A DNA stretch of 64,000 nucleotides, taken from contig NZ_CP073346.1 in NCBI RefSeq assembly GCF_024397895.1, positions 186,001 to 250,000 on the forward strand. The letters are read 5' to 3'. Below, one piece after another: positions 1-8,675 of the stretch. The translations under genes and the position numbers were made by a program. The DNA is from Pseudomonas benzenivorans. GTDB taxonomy: Bacteria > Pseudomonadota > Gammaproteobacteria > Pseudomonadales > Pseudomonadaceae. The notes under the pieces were generated by a model. The model had not been told where the DNA came from, searched no databases, and worked only from the letters and a program-made list of their open reading frames with translations. Positions within the stretch are counted from its first letter, which is position 1; each line of letters begins with the position of its first letter.

Positions 1-358
1 CCCGAAAGCCAAACTGCTGGGCAAGACCCTCGATGCGGCCACCGGCAAACTGCTCGACAACGACAAGTCGCCGTCGCGCAAGACCGGCGAACTGGACAAC
101 CGTGGCAGCCATTTCTACCTGGCACTGTACTGGGCCCAGGAGCTGGCCGCGCAGAGCGAAGACCTCGAGCTGCAGGCGCGCTTCGCGCCGCTGGCGAAGG
201 CCCTGAGCGACAACGAGGAAGCCATCGTCGCCGAACTCGCCGCGGTCCAGGGTCAGCCGGTGGACATCGCTGGCTATTACCGCTCCAATCCGGAGCTGAC
301 CAGCAAGGTCATGCGTCCGAGCACCACCTTCAACGCCGCCCTGGCAGCACTGGCGTAA
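1..358 (+). CDS. idh: Monomeric NADP-dependent isocitrate dehydrogenase, C-terminal end (partial)
   Basis: The reading frame is open from base 2 to the TAA at 356-358 and gives the last 118 residues of a protein that starts before the window. The tail ([20 protein letters not shown], then a C-terminal helix-rich part) is typical of the ~740-residue monomeric (type II) NADP-isocitrate dehydrogenase, which oxidatively decarboxylates isocitrate to 2-oxoglutarate in the TCA cycle. It competes for isocitrate with the isocitrate lyase encoded at 8676, so both sides of the isocitrate branch point lie within 9 kb. The assignment rests on family recognition of the C-terminus only; the catalytic residues are outside the window. 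Confidence 0.85.
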   Translation, partial: PKAKLLGKTLDAATGKLLDNDKSPSRKTGELDNRGSHFYLALYWAQELAAQSEDLELQARFAPLAKALSDNEEAIVAELAAVQGQPVDIAGYYRSNPELTSKVMRPSTTFNAALAALA

Positions 359-384
359 GGCGCAACACGCACCACCCCGCAGAG

Positions 385-412
385 ACCCCGGCCAAGTGCC
401 GGGGTTTCTGTT
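385..412 (+). terminator. Rho-independent terminator after idh
   Basis: Perfect 8-bp stem ACCCCGGC (385-392) / GCCGGGGT (398-405) with a 5-nt loop, followed by a T-rich stretch. It lies 26 bp after the idh stop codon and separates idh from the Nudix gene. Confidence 0.85.
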
Positions 413-479
413 TCTGCGCTCAGGTAACCCGTGGCGTCGCGGTTGCTATGATCGCCCCTCCTTGACGAGGCTAGCTGCT

Positions 480-920
480 ATGGATTGGAACCCACACATC
501 ACCGTTGCCACTGTTATCGAAGACCGAGGCCGCTTCCTGTTGGTGGAGGAGCGCAAAGGCGGTCGCCTGGTGCTCAATCAGCCTGCCGGTCACCTCGAGG
601 CCAATGAAACCCTGCGCCAGGCCGCCGTGCGCGAGACCCGTGAAGAAACCGGCTGGGATGTCGAGCTCATCGGCGTCGTCGGGGTTTACCTGTATACCGC
701 GCCGAGCAATGGCGTGACCTATCAGCGCGTGTGCTTTGCGGCCAGAGCCCTCGCCCATGACCCGAAACGCCCGCTCGACACCGGCATCGTCGGCGCCCCC
801 TGGTTGAGCCGCACCGAACTGGCCGCCCAGCCCGAACGCTGGCGCAGCGAACTGGTGCTGCGCTGCATCGACGACTACCTCGCCGGTCCCCTGCACGACC
901 TGGACGTGATCCGCGACTGA
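480..920 (+). CDS. nudJ: Nudix hydrolase, NudJ-like phosphatase
   Basis: 146-residue Nudix protein. The Nudix box is complete: G37, E43, R51-E52, E55-E56, G58 (GX5EX7REX2EEXG), the site that binds the divalent metal and hydrolyses a nucleoside diphosphate-linked substrate. In E. coli the orthologue NudJ (YmfB) acts on thiamine pyrophosphate precursors and nucleoside tri- and diphosphates and also sits next to mnmA, so both sequence type and neighbourhood support the name. The ATG at 480 is preferred: an upstream in-frame start at 396 would run through the idh terminator and add 28 residues unlike the family. A TATGAT hexamer at 447-452 may be the -10 of its own promoter. Confidence 0.85.
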   Translation: MDWNPHITVATVIEDRGRFLLVEERKGGRLVLNQPAGHLEANETLRQAAVRETREETGWDVELIGVVGVYLYTAPSNGVTYQRVCFAARALAHDPKRPLDTGIVGAPWLSRTELAAQPERWRSELVLRCIDDYLAGPLHDLDVIRD

Positions 921-990
921 ACGCCACCTTCGCCTTGCCACAGCCGGCCTGTTAGAATTTCGTCCTTTTGCAGACTTGCGCCGAATCCCT

Positions 991-2124
991 ATGCCCGATC
1001 CAGTCCTGCCATCCTCAGAAAAGCCACGCGTCATAGTCGGCATGTCCGGCGGCGTCGACTCGTCCGTTTCCGCCCTGCTGCTGCTGGAACAGGGCTATCA
1101 GGTCGAAGGCCTGTTCATGAAGAACTGGGACGAGGACGACGGCACCGAATACTGCACGGCCATGGACGACCTGGCCGATGCCCAGGCGGTGTGCGACAAG
1201 ATCGGCATCAAGCTGCACACCGCCAACTTCGCCGCGGAATACTGGGACAACGTGTTCGAGCACTTTCTCGCCGAGTACAAGGCCGGCCGTACGCCCAACC
1301 CCGACATCCTGTGCAACCGCGAGATCAAGTTCAAAGCCTTCCTCGACTACGCCCTGGCCCTTGGTGCCGACCTGATCGCCACCGGCCACTACGTGCGCCG
1401 CCGCGATGTCGATGGCCGTACCGAGCTGCTAAAGGGCCTGGATCCGAACAAGGATCAGAGCTATTTCCTGCACGCCGTCGGCGGTGAGCAGATCGCCAGG
1501 ACCCTGTTCCCGGTAGGCGAGCTGGAGAAACCGCAGGTGCGCGCCATCGCCGAGAAATACCAGCTGGCCACGGCGAAGAAAAAGGACTCCACCGGCATCT
1601 GCTTTATCGGCGAGCGCCGCTTCAGCGACTTCCTCAAGCAGTACCTGCCGGCCCAACCCGGCAACATCGAAACCACCGCCGGCGAGGTGATCGGCCGCCA
1701 CCACGGCCTGATGTACCACACCATGGGCCAGCGCCAGGGCCTCGGCATCGGCGGCCTGAAGGATGCCGGGGACGAGCCCTGGTACGTGCTGCGCAAGGAC
1801 CTGCAGCGCAACGTCCTGGTGGTCGGCCAGGGCAACGATCATCCCTGGCTGTTCTCCCGCGCGCTGCTGGCCTCCGAGATCTACTGGGTCAACCCGATCA
1901 ACCTCGACAGCCCGCGCCAATTGCACGCCAAGGTCCGTTATCGCCAGGGCGATCAGCACTGCGCCCTGGAGAAGACCGCCGAGGGCTATCGCGCGGTGTT
2001 CGAGCAGCCGCAGCGCGCCGTGACGCCCGGTCAGTCGGTGGTGTTCTATGACGGCGAGGTGTGCCTCGGTGGCGGCGTGATCGAAGCGGCAGAACCCGCA
2101 TTTCCCGAGGATGGACGCCCATGA
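991..2124 (+). CDS. mnmA: tRNA-specific 2-thiouridylase MnmA
   Basis: 377 residues, full length for the family. It thiolates U34 of the Lys, Glu and Gln tRNAs, using persulfide sulfur passed along the IscS-Tus relay. Visible features: the PP-loop ATPase motif SGGVDSS (about residues 19-25), the catalytic nucleophile C108 in ILCNREIKF, the persulfide cysteine C204 in [10 protein letters not shown], and a C-terminal beta-barrel with the [11 protein letters not shown] segment. ATG 991 is chosen; a TTG 15 bases upstream adds only MRRIP. Its stop overlaps the hflD start by 4 bases (ATGA), indicating translational coupling. The nudJ-mnmA-hflD-purB order is shared with E. coli. Confidence 0.97.
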   Translation: MPDPVLPSSEKPRVIVGMSGGVDSSVSALLLLEQGYQVEGLFMKNWDEDDGTEYCTAMDDLADAQAVCDKIGIKLHTANFAAEYWDNVFEHFLAEYKAGRTPNPDILCNREIKFKAFLDYALALGADLIATGHYVRRRDVDGRTELLKGLDPNKDQSYFLHAVGGEQIARTLFPVGELEKPQVRAIAEKYQLATAKKKDSTGICFIGERRFSDFLKQYLPAQPGNIETTAGEVIGRHHGLMYHTMGQRQGLGIGGLKDAGDEPWYVLRKDLQRNVLVVGQGNDHPWLFSRALLASEIYWVNPINLDSPRQLHAKVRYRQGDQHCALEKTAEGYRAVFEQPQRAVTPGQSVVFYDGEVCLGGGVIEAAEPAFPEDGRP

Positions 2125-2741
2125 GCCCGATCCAGGAGCAACTGGTCGCCCTCGGCGCCGTCTTTCAATCCGCGGTGCTGGTCGACAAGCTGGCCAGGAC
2201 CGGCCAGATCGGCGAACCGGCACTGACCTGCATGCTGGGCAGCCTGCTGGTGCGCGATCCGCAGAGCACCCTTGAGGTCTACGGTGGCGACGATCTCGGC
2301 CTGCGTGACGGCTATCGCGCACTGGTCGGCGCCCTGGAGCGCGACCCGAGCAGCCTGCAACGCGACCCGCTGCGCTATGCCCTGGCCCTGCTTGGGCTGG
2401 AACGGCAACTGGAGAAGCGCGGTGACCTGCTGCAGATCATGGGCAGCCGACTGAACCAGATCCAGCAGCAGACCGAGCATTTCGGCCTGGTTCACGAGAA
2501 CGTGATTGCCTCCTGCGGCAGCCTGTACCAGGACACCATCAGCACCTTCCGCCAGCGCATCCAGGTGCAGGGCGACATGCGCCACCTGCAGCAGCCGAGC
2601 AACGCGTCGAAGATCCGCGCCCTGCTGCTGGCGGGCATTCGCGCGGCGCGCCTGTGGCGCCAGCTGGGCGGACACCGCTGGCAGCTGGTATTCAGCCGCG
2701 GCAAGCTGCTCAAGGAACTCTATCCCTTGCTGCGCGGCTGA
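2121..2741 (+). CDS. hflD: High-frequency lysogenization protein HflD homologue
   Basis: 206-residue all-alpha protein of the HflD (YcfC) family. In E. coli it binds phage lambda CII and associates with the inner membrane; its housekeeping role is not settled. The N-terminus [20 protein letters not shown] and the central [13 protein letters not shown] segment are typical. The ATG overlaps the mnmA stop (ATGA), and the next gene starts 3 bases after its stop, so the three are probably co-transcribed. A longer in-frame start inside mnmA (2061) encodes Arg-rich residues without family similarity and was rejected. Confidence 0.93.
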   Translation: MSPIQEQLVALGAVFQSAVLVDKLARTGQIGEPALTCMLGSLLVRDPQSTLEVYGGDDLGLRDGYRALVGALERDPSSLQRDPLRYALALLGLERQLEKRGDLLQIMGSRLNQIQQQTEHFGLVHENVIASCGSLYQDTISTFRQRIQVQGDMRHLQQPSNASKIRALLLAGIRAARLWRQLGGHRWQLVFSRGKLLKELYPLLRG

Positions 2742-2744
2742 ACG

Positions 2745-3602
2745 ATGCAGCCGCGCCTGGTCAAACCCCTGCAAGGCGCCGCCCTGCTGGCGTGCTCGAC
2801 GCTGCTGTTCGCGCTGATGGGCATGGGCATTCGCGAGGTGTCCGTCAGCGTCAACAACGAGTCGGTGGTGTTCTTCCGCAACCTGGTCGGCGTGCTGTTC
2901 TTCCTGCCGCTGATCCTGCTCAAGGGCTGGCGCCCGCTGCGCACCGAACGCCTGCGCTCGCACCTGTGGCGCTCCACCTACGGTCTGGCGGCGATGTACT
3001 GCTTCTTCTACGCCATCGCCCACCTGCCCCTGGCCGATGCCATGCTGTTCACCTATTCGGCGCCGCTGTTCACCCCGCTGATCGCCTGGTGGTGGCTGAA
3101 GGAGCCAATCACCCGGCGCATGCTACTGACCAGCGGTGTCGGCCTGTGCGGTGTGCTGCTGGTCGCCAAGCCCTCCGCGGCGCTGTTCGACGCCCAGGCG
3201 CTGGTCGGCCTGGCGGCGAGCATCCTGGCCGCCTTCGCCTTCGTCTCGATTCGCGAGATGAGCGACACCGAGCCGGCCTTTCGCATCGTCTTCTACTTCG
3301 CCCTGTTCGCCAGCCTCGCCTCGGCGATCCCGCTGACCTGGGCCTGGCAGCCGCTGAACGAGCGAGAACTGGGCGCGCTGTTGGCGATCGGCCTGCTCGC
3401 CACCGTCAGCCAGATCATCATGTCCAAGGCCTACGGCCTGGCGCCACCTGGACTGATCGGCCCCTTCGCCTACCTGGCGATCGTCTTCGCCGGCCTGCTC
3501 GCCTGGCTGCGCTGGGGCGAAACGCCGGACCCGACCTCGCTGTCGGGCGCCGCACTGATCTTCGTCGCCAGCCTGCTGTCGATCCGCCGAACCGGCCGCT
3601 GA
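2745..3602 (+). CDS. DMT-superfamily (EamA) membrane transporter
   Basis: 285 residues with about ten hydrophobic segments arranged as two EamA repeats (roughly residues 10-140 and 150-280), the usual layout of drug/metabolite exporters in the inner membrane. Recognisable features are the conserved ...FFRNLVG... in the first repeat, the ADAMLFTYSAPLFTPLIAWWWLKE stretch around residues 90-115 (only partly quoted families share this P-L-F pattern), and the repeat-2 counterpart GLAPPGLIGPFAYLAIVFAG. Substrate cannot be told. It follows hflD by 3 bases and is probably the last gene of that unit, being followed by a perfect 20-bp palindrome. Confidence 0.85.
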   Translation: MQPRLVKPLQGAALLACSTLLFALMGMGIREVSVSVNNESVVFFRNLVGVLFFLPLILLKGWRPLRTERLRSHLWRSTYGLAAMYCFFYAIAHLPLADAMLFTYSAPLFTPLIAWWWLKEPITRRMLLTSGVGLCGVLLVAKPSAALFDAQALVGLAASILAAFAFVSIREMSDTEPAFRIVFYFALFASLASAIPLTWAWQPLNERELGALLAIGLLATVSQIIMSKAYGLAPPGLIGPFAYLAIVFAGLLAWLRWGETPDPTSLSGAALIFVASLLSIRRTGR

Positions 3603-3616
3603 ACGGTGTCACGCCG

Positions 3617-3636
3617 ATCGCGGCCCGGGCCGCGAT
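3617..3636. repeat. Perfect 20-bp palindrome between the DMT gene and purB
   Basis: ATCGCGGCCCGGGCCGCGAT is identical to its reverse complement over all 20 bases. It begins 15 bp after the transporter stop and ends 54 bp before purB. As RNA it could form a GC-rich hairpin ending in UUUC, so a terminator is one reading. As DNA it could be a dimeric operator, since a possible -10 (TATGAT, 3643-3648) follows directly. Confidence 0.7.
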
Positions 3637-3647
3637 TTCATGTATGA

Positions 3648-5060
<1,413 letters not shown>

Positions 5061-5078
5061 ACGGCGACAGCCCATTGG

Positions 5079-5107
5079 ACGCCCGGCTGTGCCGGGCGTT
5101 TTTATTT
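5079..5107 (+). terminator. Rho-independent terminator after purB
   Basis: Perfect 9-bp stem ACGCCCGGC (5079-5087) / GCCGGGCGT (5091-5099) with a 3-nt loop, followed by TTTTTATTT, 18 bp past the purB stop. Confidence 0.92.
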
Positions 5108-5138
5108 ATGGGTATTTATTACTTTCAAGGGCTTACCG

Positions 5139-6305
5139 ATGAATCCTGATACTCCGCTGCAACTGCTGGGCGGCCTCACGGCCCGCGAATTCCTGCGCGA
5201 CTACTGGCAGAAGAAACCCCTGCTGGTGCGCCAGGCCATGCCCGGCTTCGAGAGCCCGATCTCGCCGGACGAACTCGCCGGCCTGGCCCTAGAAGAAGAA
5301 GTCGAATCTCGCCTGGTCCTCGAGCACGGCGAGCACCCCTGGGAGCTGCGTCGCGGCCCCTTCGCCGAAGATGCCTTCGCCGCCCTGCCGGAGCGCGACT
5401 GGACCCTGCTGGTGCAGGCCGTGGATCAATTCGTCCCGGAGGTCGCCGAGCTGCTCGAGCAGTTCAAGTTTCTGCCCAAGTGGCGTATCGACGACGTGAT
5501 GATCAGCTTTGCCGCCCCCGGCGGCGGTGTCGGCCCGCACTTCGACAACTACGACGTGTTCCTGCTGCAGGGACATGGCAAACGGCGCTGGCAGGTCGGC
5601 CAGCTATGCAATTCCGACAGCCCGCTGCTGGCCCACGCCGACCTGAAGATCCTGGCCGAATTCGAACAAACTGAAGAATGGGTACTGGAACCCGGCGACA
5701 TGCTCTACCTGCCGCCGCTCCTGGCCCACTGTGGTACCGCTGAGGATGACTGTATGACGTATTCCGTAGGCTTCCGCGCGCCAAGCGCCGCCGAAGTGCT
5801 GACCCATTTCACCGACTTCCTGGGCCAGTTCCTGCCCGAGGAAGAGCGCTACAGCGACGCCGGCGCCGAGCCGGCCAGCGACCCGAACCAGATTCAGCGC
5901 GATGCCCTGGATCGCCTCAAGGCCCTGCTCAACGAGCACATGGGCGATGAGCGCCTGCTGATGACCTGGTTCGGCCAGTTCATGACCGAGCCCCGCTACC
6001 CGGAACTGGTCAACGGTCTGGACATCGACGAGGCGGCCCTGCTCGGCAGCCTGGATGACGGCGCCGTGCTGGTCCGCAACCCCAGCGCCCGCATGGCCTG
6101 GTCCGAAGTCGGCGAAGACCTGGTGCTGTTCGCCAGCGGCCAGAGCCGCCTGCTGTCGGCGAGCCTGCGCGAATTGCTCAAGCTGGTCTGCTCGGCCGAT
6201 GCCCTGCACATCGACAACCTTGGCCAGTGGCTGAGCGTCGACGAGGGGCGTAATCTGCTCTGGGAACTGGTCAAGCAAGGGAGCCTGGAGTTTGCCGATG
6301 AATGA
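5139..6305 (+). CDS. roxA: Ribosomal protein L16 arginine hydroxylase (YcfD/RoxA, JmjC-type)
   Basis: 388-residue Fe(II)/2-oxoglutarate dioxygenase of the bacterial ROX family. The E. coli orthologue YcfD hydroxylates an arginine of ribosomal protein L16. The iron triad is visible as H134-x-D136 (in PHFDNYDVF) and H197 (in LLAHCGT), at spacings matching E. coli H125/D127/H187. The N-terminal RDYWQKKPLLVRQA motif is typical of the family. A C-terminal winged-helix region follows the cupin. ATG 5139 has a weak Shine-Dalgarno and follows the purB terminator, so the gene should have its own promoter. Its stop overlaps the GNAT gene by 8 bases. Confidence 0.93.
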   Translation: MNPDTPLQLLGGLTAREFLRDYWQKKPLLVRQAMPGFESPISPDELAGLALEEEVESRLVLEHGEHPWELRRGPFAEDAFAALPERDWTLLVQAVDQFVPEVAELLEQFKFLPKWRIDDVMISFAAPGGGVGPHFDNYDVFLLQGHGKRRWQVGQLCNSDSPLLAHADLKILAEFEQTEEWVLEPGDMLYLPPLLAHCGTAEDDCMTYSVGFRAPSAAEVLTHFTDFLGQFLPEEERYSDAGAEPASDPNQIQRDALDRLKALLNEHMGDERLLMTWFGQFMTEPRYPELVNGLDIDEAALLGSLDDGAVLVRNPSARMAWSEVGEDLVLFASGQSRLLSASLRELLKLVCSADALHIDNLGQWLSVDEGRNLLWELVKQGSLEFADE

Positions 6306-6729
6306 GATCCACGTTCGCCTGGCCGACTGGCACAAGGACAACGCCGAGCTGCGGCGCATCCGTGAAACCGTGTTCGTCGCCGAGCAGGCCGTGCCACCGG
6401 AGCTGGAGTGGGACGCCGAAGACGCCGAGGCCCTGCACTTCCTCGCCTATGAAGGCGACTACCCGATCGGCACCGCGCGCCTGCTGCCGGACGGGCACAT
6501 CGGCCGAGTGTCGGTGCTCAAGGACTGGCGCGGCCTGAAGGTGGGCGATGCGCTGATCCGCGCGGTGGTCGCCGAGGCGGAAAAACGTGGCCTGCGCCAA
6601 CAAATGCTCAGCGCCCAGGTGCACGCCACGGCCTTCTATGAAAGGCTAGGCTTTAGCATAGTCAGCGACGAATACCTCGACGCCGGCATTCCCCACGTGG
6701 ACATGGTGCGCCATAGCCCAACCCCCTGA
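6298..6729 (+). CDS. GNAT-family N-acetyltransferase
   Basis: 143 residues with the GNAT acetyl-CoA fold: a GTARLLPDGHIGRVSVL strand pair, then the acetyl-CoA pyrophosphate loop in the form KVGDALI, and a C-terminal AFYERLGF motif. The opening part resembles ElaA/YjcF-type acetyltransferases. The acceptor substrate is unknown. The ATG at 6298 lies inside the end of roxA (8-base overlap), so the two are likely co-translated. A TTG two codons upstream is possible but less likely. The next gene starts 7 bases after its stop, which continues the operon. Confidence 0.88.
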   Translation: MNEIHVRLADWHKDNAELRRIRETVFVAEQAVPPELEWDAEDAEALHFLAYEGDYPIGTARLLPDGHIGRVSVLKDWRGLKVGDALIRAVVAEAEKRGLRQQMLSAQVHATAFYERLGFSIVSDEYLDAGIPHVDMVRHSPTP

Positions 6730-6736
6730 GGTCCGC

Positions 6737-7378
6737 ATGAACGACGCAGACGCCCTGCCCGGCATGACCGACAGCGACGAGCCACAGGAGCTTCCCGCTA
6801 TCGAGTTCGAGTCACCGGGGCGTTTTGCCGTGCACAACCCGGCGCCGCCAGCGGCAGATGGCCAACGCTGCGAGCCGGCACCCTTCAAGCTGGGCGAGCA
6901 CCTCGCGCTGGAGCGCTTCAGCCAGCCCGAGCAGGCCCGCGCCCACGCCCTGGCCCTGCTGCAACAGGCCCGACGCAACCTGTGCATCTTCAGCGACGAC
7001 CTCGAGCCCTGGCTCTATCACCACAGCAGCGTGCAAGACGCCTGCGCCCGCTTCCTCCTGGCCAACCCGAAGAATCGCCTGCGCATCCTGCTGAGGGACG
7101 TAACCCGCGCGGTCAAGGACGGCCATCGCCTGCTCAGCCTGTCACGCCGCCTGTCGAGCAACCTGCAGATACGCAAGCTGCACCCGGATTACCCGGCCGA
7201 AGACCTTGCCTTTCTGCTGGTCGACGACTGCGGCCTGCTGCTGCGCCCGGAACTGGACCAGTTCGCCGGTTATGCCCTGTATCAGGACCCCGCACGGGTT
7301 CGCCTGCGCCAGGCACAGTTCGACCAGGCCTGGGAGACCAGCATCACCGACCCGGATTTGCGGAGCTTTCTGCTATGA
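6737..7378 (+). CDS. Conserved hypothetical protein of Pseudomonas
   Basis: 213 residues, no signal peptide and no membrane segment. The first ~60 residues are acidic and proline-rich and look disordered. Residues ~65-205 form a compact alpha/beta part with ALALLQQARRNLCIFSDDLEP, RLRILLRDV and YPAEDLAFLLVDD segments, the sort of pattern seen in phospholipase-D-like folds but with no HKD motif, so catalysis is not supported. From memory this may be the domain listed as DUF7931. It sits between the GNAT gene (7 bases upstream) and the exported protein downstream (ATGA overlap), so it belongs to the roxA-GNAT transcription unit. No function is proposed. Confidence 0.8.
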   Translation: MNDADALPGMTDSDEPQELPAIEFESPGRFAVHNPAPPAADGQRCEPAPFKLGEHLALERFSQPEQARAHALALLQQARRNLCIFSDDLEPWLYHHSSVQDACARFLLANPKNRLRILLRDVTRAVKDGHRLLSLSRRLSSNLQIRKLHPDYPAEDLAFLLVDDCGLLLRPELDQFAGYALYQDPARVRLRQAQFDQAWETSITDPDLRSFLL

Positions 7379-8184
7379 ACATGCGCAAGCTGATGGCCGG
7401 CCTGCTGCTCAGCGCCAGCCTCGCGGCGAACGCCGCCACCGAAGTCATCGCCCTGAACTACCGTAGCGCCGACGAGGTACTGCCGGTGGTGCAGTCGGTA
7501 CTGGGCAACGAGGGTCGCGTCAGCCCCTACGGCAACCAGCTGGTGGTCAACGCGCCGGCGAGCAAGATCGCCGAGATCCGCCAGCTGCTCGAGCAACTGG
7601 ACACCCGCCTGCGCCGCCTGCTGATCAGCGTCGCCAGCAGCGAATCGAGCTACCAGACCGATCGCGGCTACCGCGCCGACGGCTCGATCAGCGCCGGGGG
7701 CGCCGAGGTGGTCATAGGCCAGGGTGAAATCGACGGCCGCGATCAGCTGCGCATCATCCGTCGCAGCACCGACAGCCGCGGCGGCGGCACCCAACAGGTG
7801 CAAGCCACCGAGGGCTATCCGGCGCTGATCCAGGTCGGCCAGAGCGTCCCGCTCACCACCCACGACCGCGACCACTACGGACGGGTCTACAGCAATACCC
7901 AGTACCGCGATGTCACCCGCGGCTTCTACGTCACCGCCAGCCTGAGCGGTGAAATCGTGCATATCAGCATCAGCAGCAACCGTGACCGGCTCAGTCCCGG
8001 TCAGCCCGGGGTGATCGACCTGCAGAGTGCCGATACCCGGGTCAGCGGTCGGCTCGGCGAATGGATCAGCATCGGCGCGGTCAACGAGCAGAATCAGGCC
8101 GATCAGGCCGATTTCCTCCAGCAACGCTCGACCCAGGGACGCGAGGACATGAGCCTGCGGGTGAAGGTCGAAGTGGTCGAGTGA
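7375..8184 (+). CDS. Exported secretin-N-domain-like protein
   Basis: 269 residues. The start overlaps the stop of the previous gene (ATGA). A signal peptide is clear: MNMRKLMAGLLLSASLAANA, with cleavage likely after ANA (residue 20). Residues ~22-75 (EVIALNYRSADEVLPVVQSVLG, then QLVVNAPASKIAEIRQLLEQLD) match the NolW/secretin N domain that lines the periplasmic vestibule of secretins, but the membrane-spanning secretin domain is missing. The remainder ends in DMSLRVKVEVVE and resembles the beta-rich part just before a secretin pore. It is therefore probably a periplasmic protein that borrowed the secretin fold, not an outer-membrane channel. Last gene before the aceA leader. Confidence 0.8.
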   Translation: MNMRKLMAGLLLSASLAANAATEVIALNYRSADEVLPVVQSVLGNEGRVSPYGNQLVVNAPASKIAEIRQLLEQLDTRLRRLLISVASSESSYQTDRGYRADGSISAGGAEVVIGQGEIDGRDQLRIIRRSTDSRGGGTQQVQATEGYPALIQVGQSVPLTTHDRDHYGRVYSNTQYRDVTRGFYVTASLSGEIVHISISSNRDRLSPGQPGVIDLQSADTRVSGRLGEWISIGAVNEQNQADQADFLQQRSTQGREDMSLRVKVEVVE

Positions 8185-8198
8185 GCCCCGCAAAAAGA

Positions 8199-8211
8199 TG
8201 ACCAAACGGTC
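8199..8211. promoter_or_regulatory. TGACCAAACGGTC motif, possible TetR-type operator
   Basis: GACC-AAAC-GGTC is an interrupted palindrome lying 15 bp after the upstream gene. The string TGACCAAACGG recurs in reverse orientation at 48309-48319, before a diguanylate cyclase gene. The link to a TetR-type repressor is inference. Confidence 0.3.
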
Positions 8212-8223
8212 GTTTCGAGAATA

Positions 8224-8249
8224 TGTAGTAGTAAAAAAAAAGCACTACA
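8224..8249. promoter_or_regulatory. Candidate RpiR-family (RccR/HexR-like) operator with wide spacing
   Basis: TGTAGT (8224-8229) and ACTACA (8244-8249) are perfect inverted half-sites 14 bp apart, so 20 bp centre to centre, about two helical turns. The same half-sites with a 3-5 bp gap form the HexR-type sites of gamma-proteobacteria. RccR, a HexR relative, controls aceA in Pseudomonas. The site ends 6 bp before a -35-like TTGACG. Confidence 0.5.
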
Positions 8250-8255
8250 AAACGT

Positions 8256-8284
8256 TTGACGAACCCTTCCCTCGGAGGCATGAT
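8256..8284 (+). promoter_or_regulatory. Candidate sigma-70 promoter for aceA
   Basis: TTGACG (8256-8261), a 17-bp spacer and CATGAT (8279-8284). Transcription would begin near 8291, leaving a leader of about 385 nt before the aceA ATG. It is directly downstream of the TGTAGT/ACTACA inverted repeat. Confidence 0.45.
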
Positions 8285-8304
8285 GGCCTCGCTCCCGCTA
8301 ATCA

Positions 8305-8324
8305 GAGGCCCTAGACAGGGCCTC
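8305..8324 (+). repeat. Hairpin near the 5' end of the aceA leader
   Basis: GAGGCCC (8305-8311) and GGGCCTC (8318-8324) form a perfect 7-bp stem with loop TAGACA. No T-run follows, so it is not a normal terminator. If the promoter at 8256 is right, the hairpin begins about 15 nt into the transcript and could protect the 5' end. Confidence 0.5.
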
Positions 8325-8675
8325 CGGATCGCTCTCCAGACTTACCGTCCGAGACGATGCGTGTTGTGAAGCCCACAAGGCAGTTCGACGAGATTGCGAC
8401 TGGAACGAAGTTGTCCTGAGGGACGGGGAAGCGTTAAAGGCATCAACCAGCCAGACAGTCATAGTCAGTCTGCCCAACGGCATCCACGAGCCGGCAAGCA
8501 GCGTCACTGTAGGTCTTGGCACGGTGCATCTCGTCACCCCCTCCTCCCGGTTTCAACGCCGTCCTGGTCAATATCTCGCCGCCTTGCCGTGAGCCCCGCA
8601 ACCATAGCCTCAGCGATGCAGGTTCTGAGTGGGAACGCCGGTGCTCAACCAAACACATACATTGAAGGATTGACC

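Larger units (their letters stand above)
8185..8675. other. 491-bp gene-free region: regulatory region and leader of aceA
   Basis: No credible protein gene. It holds, in order: a TGACCAAACGGTC motif (8199), the inverted repeat TGTAGT-N14-ACTACA (8224-8249), a promoter-like TTGACG-N17-CATGAT (8256-8284), a 7-bp hairpin (8305-8324), and ~350 bp with no clear signal up to the aceA start. A long structured 5' leader or a small RNA gene would both fit. Confidence 0.6.

Noticed and set aside
8280..8369. 29-codon ORF with a GGAGG upstream in the aceA leader
   Set aside because: Spacing to the ATGs is too short and the likely -10 overlaps its start; the peptide is Arg/Leu-rich with no pattern.
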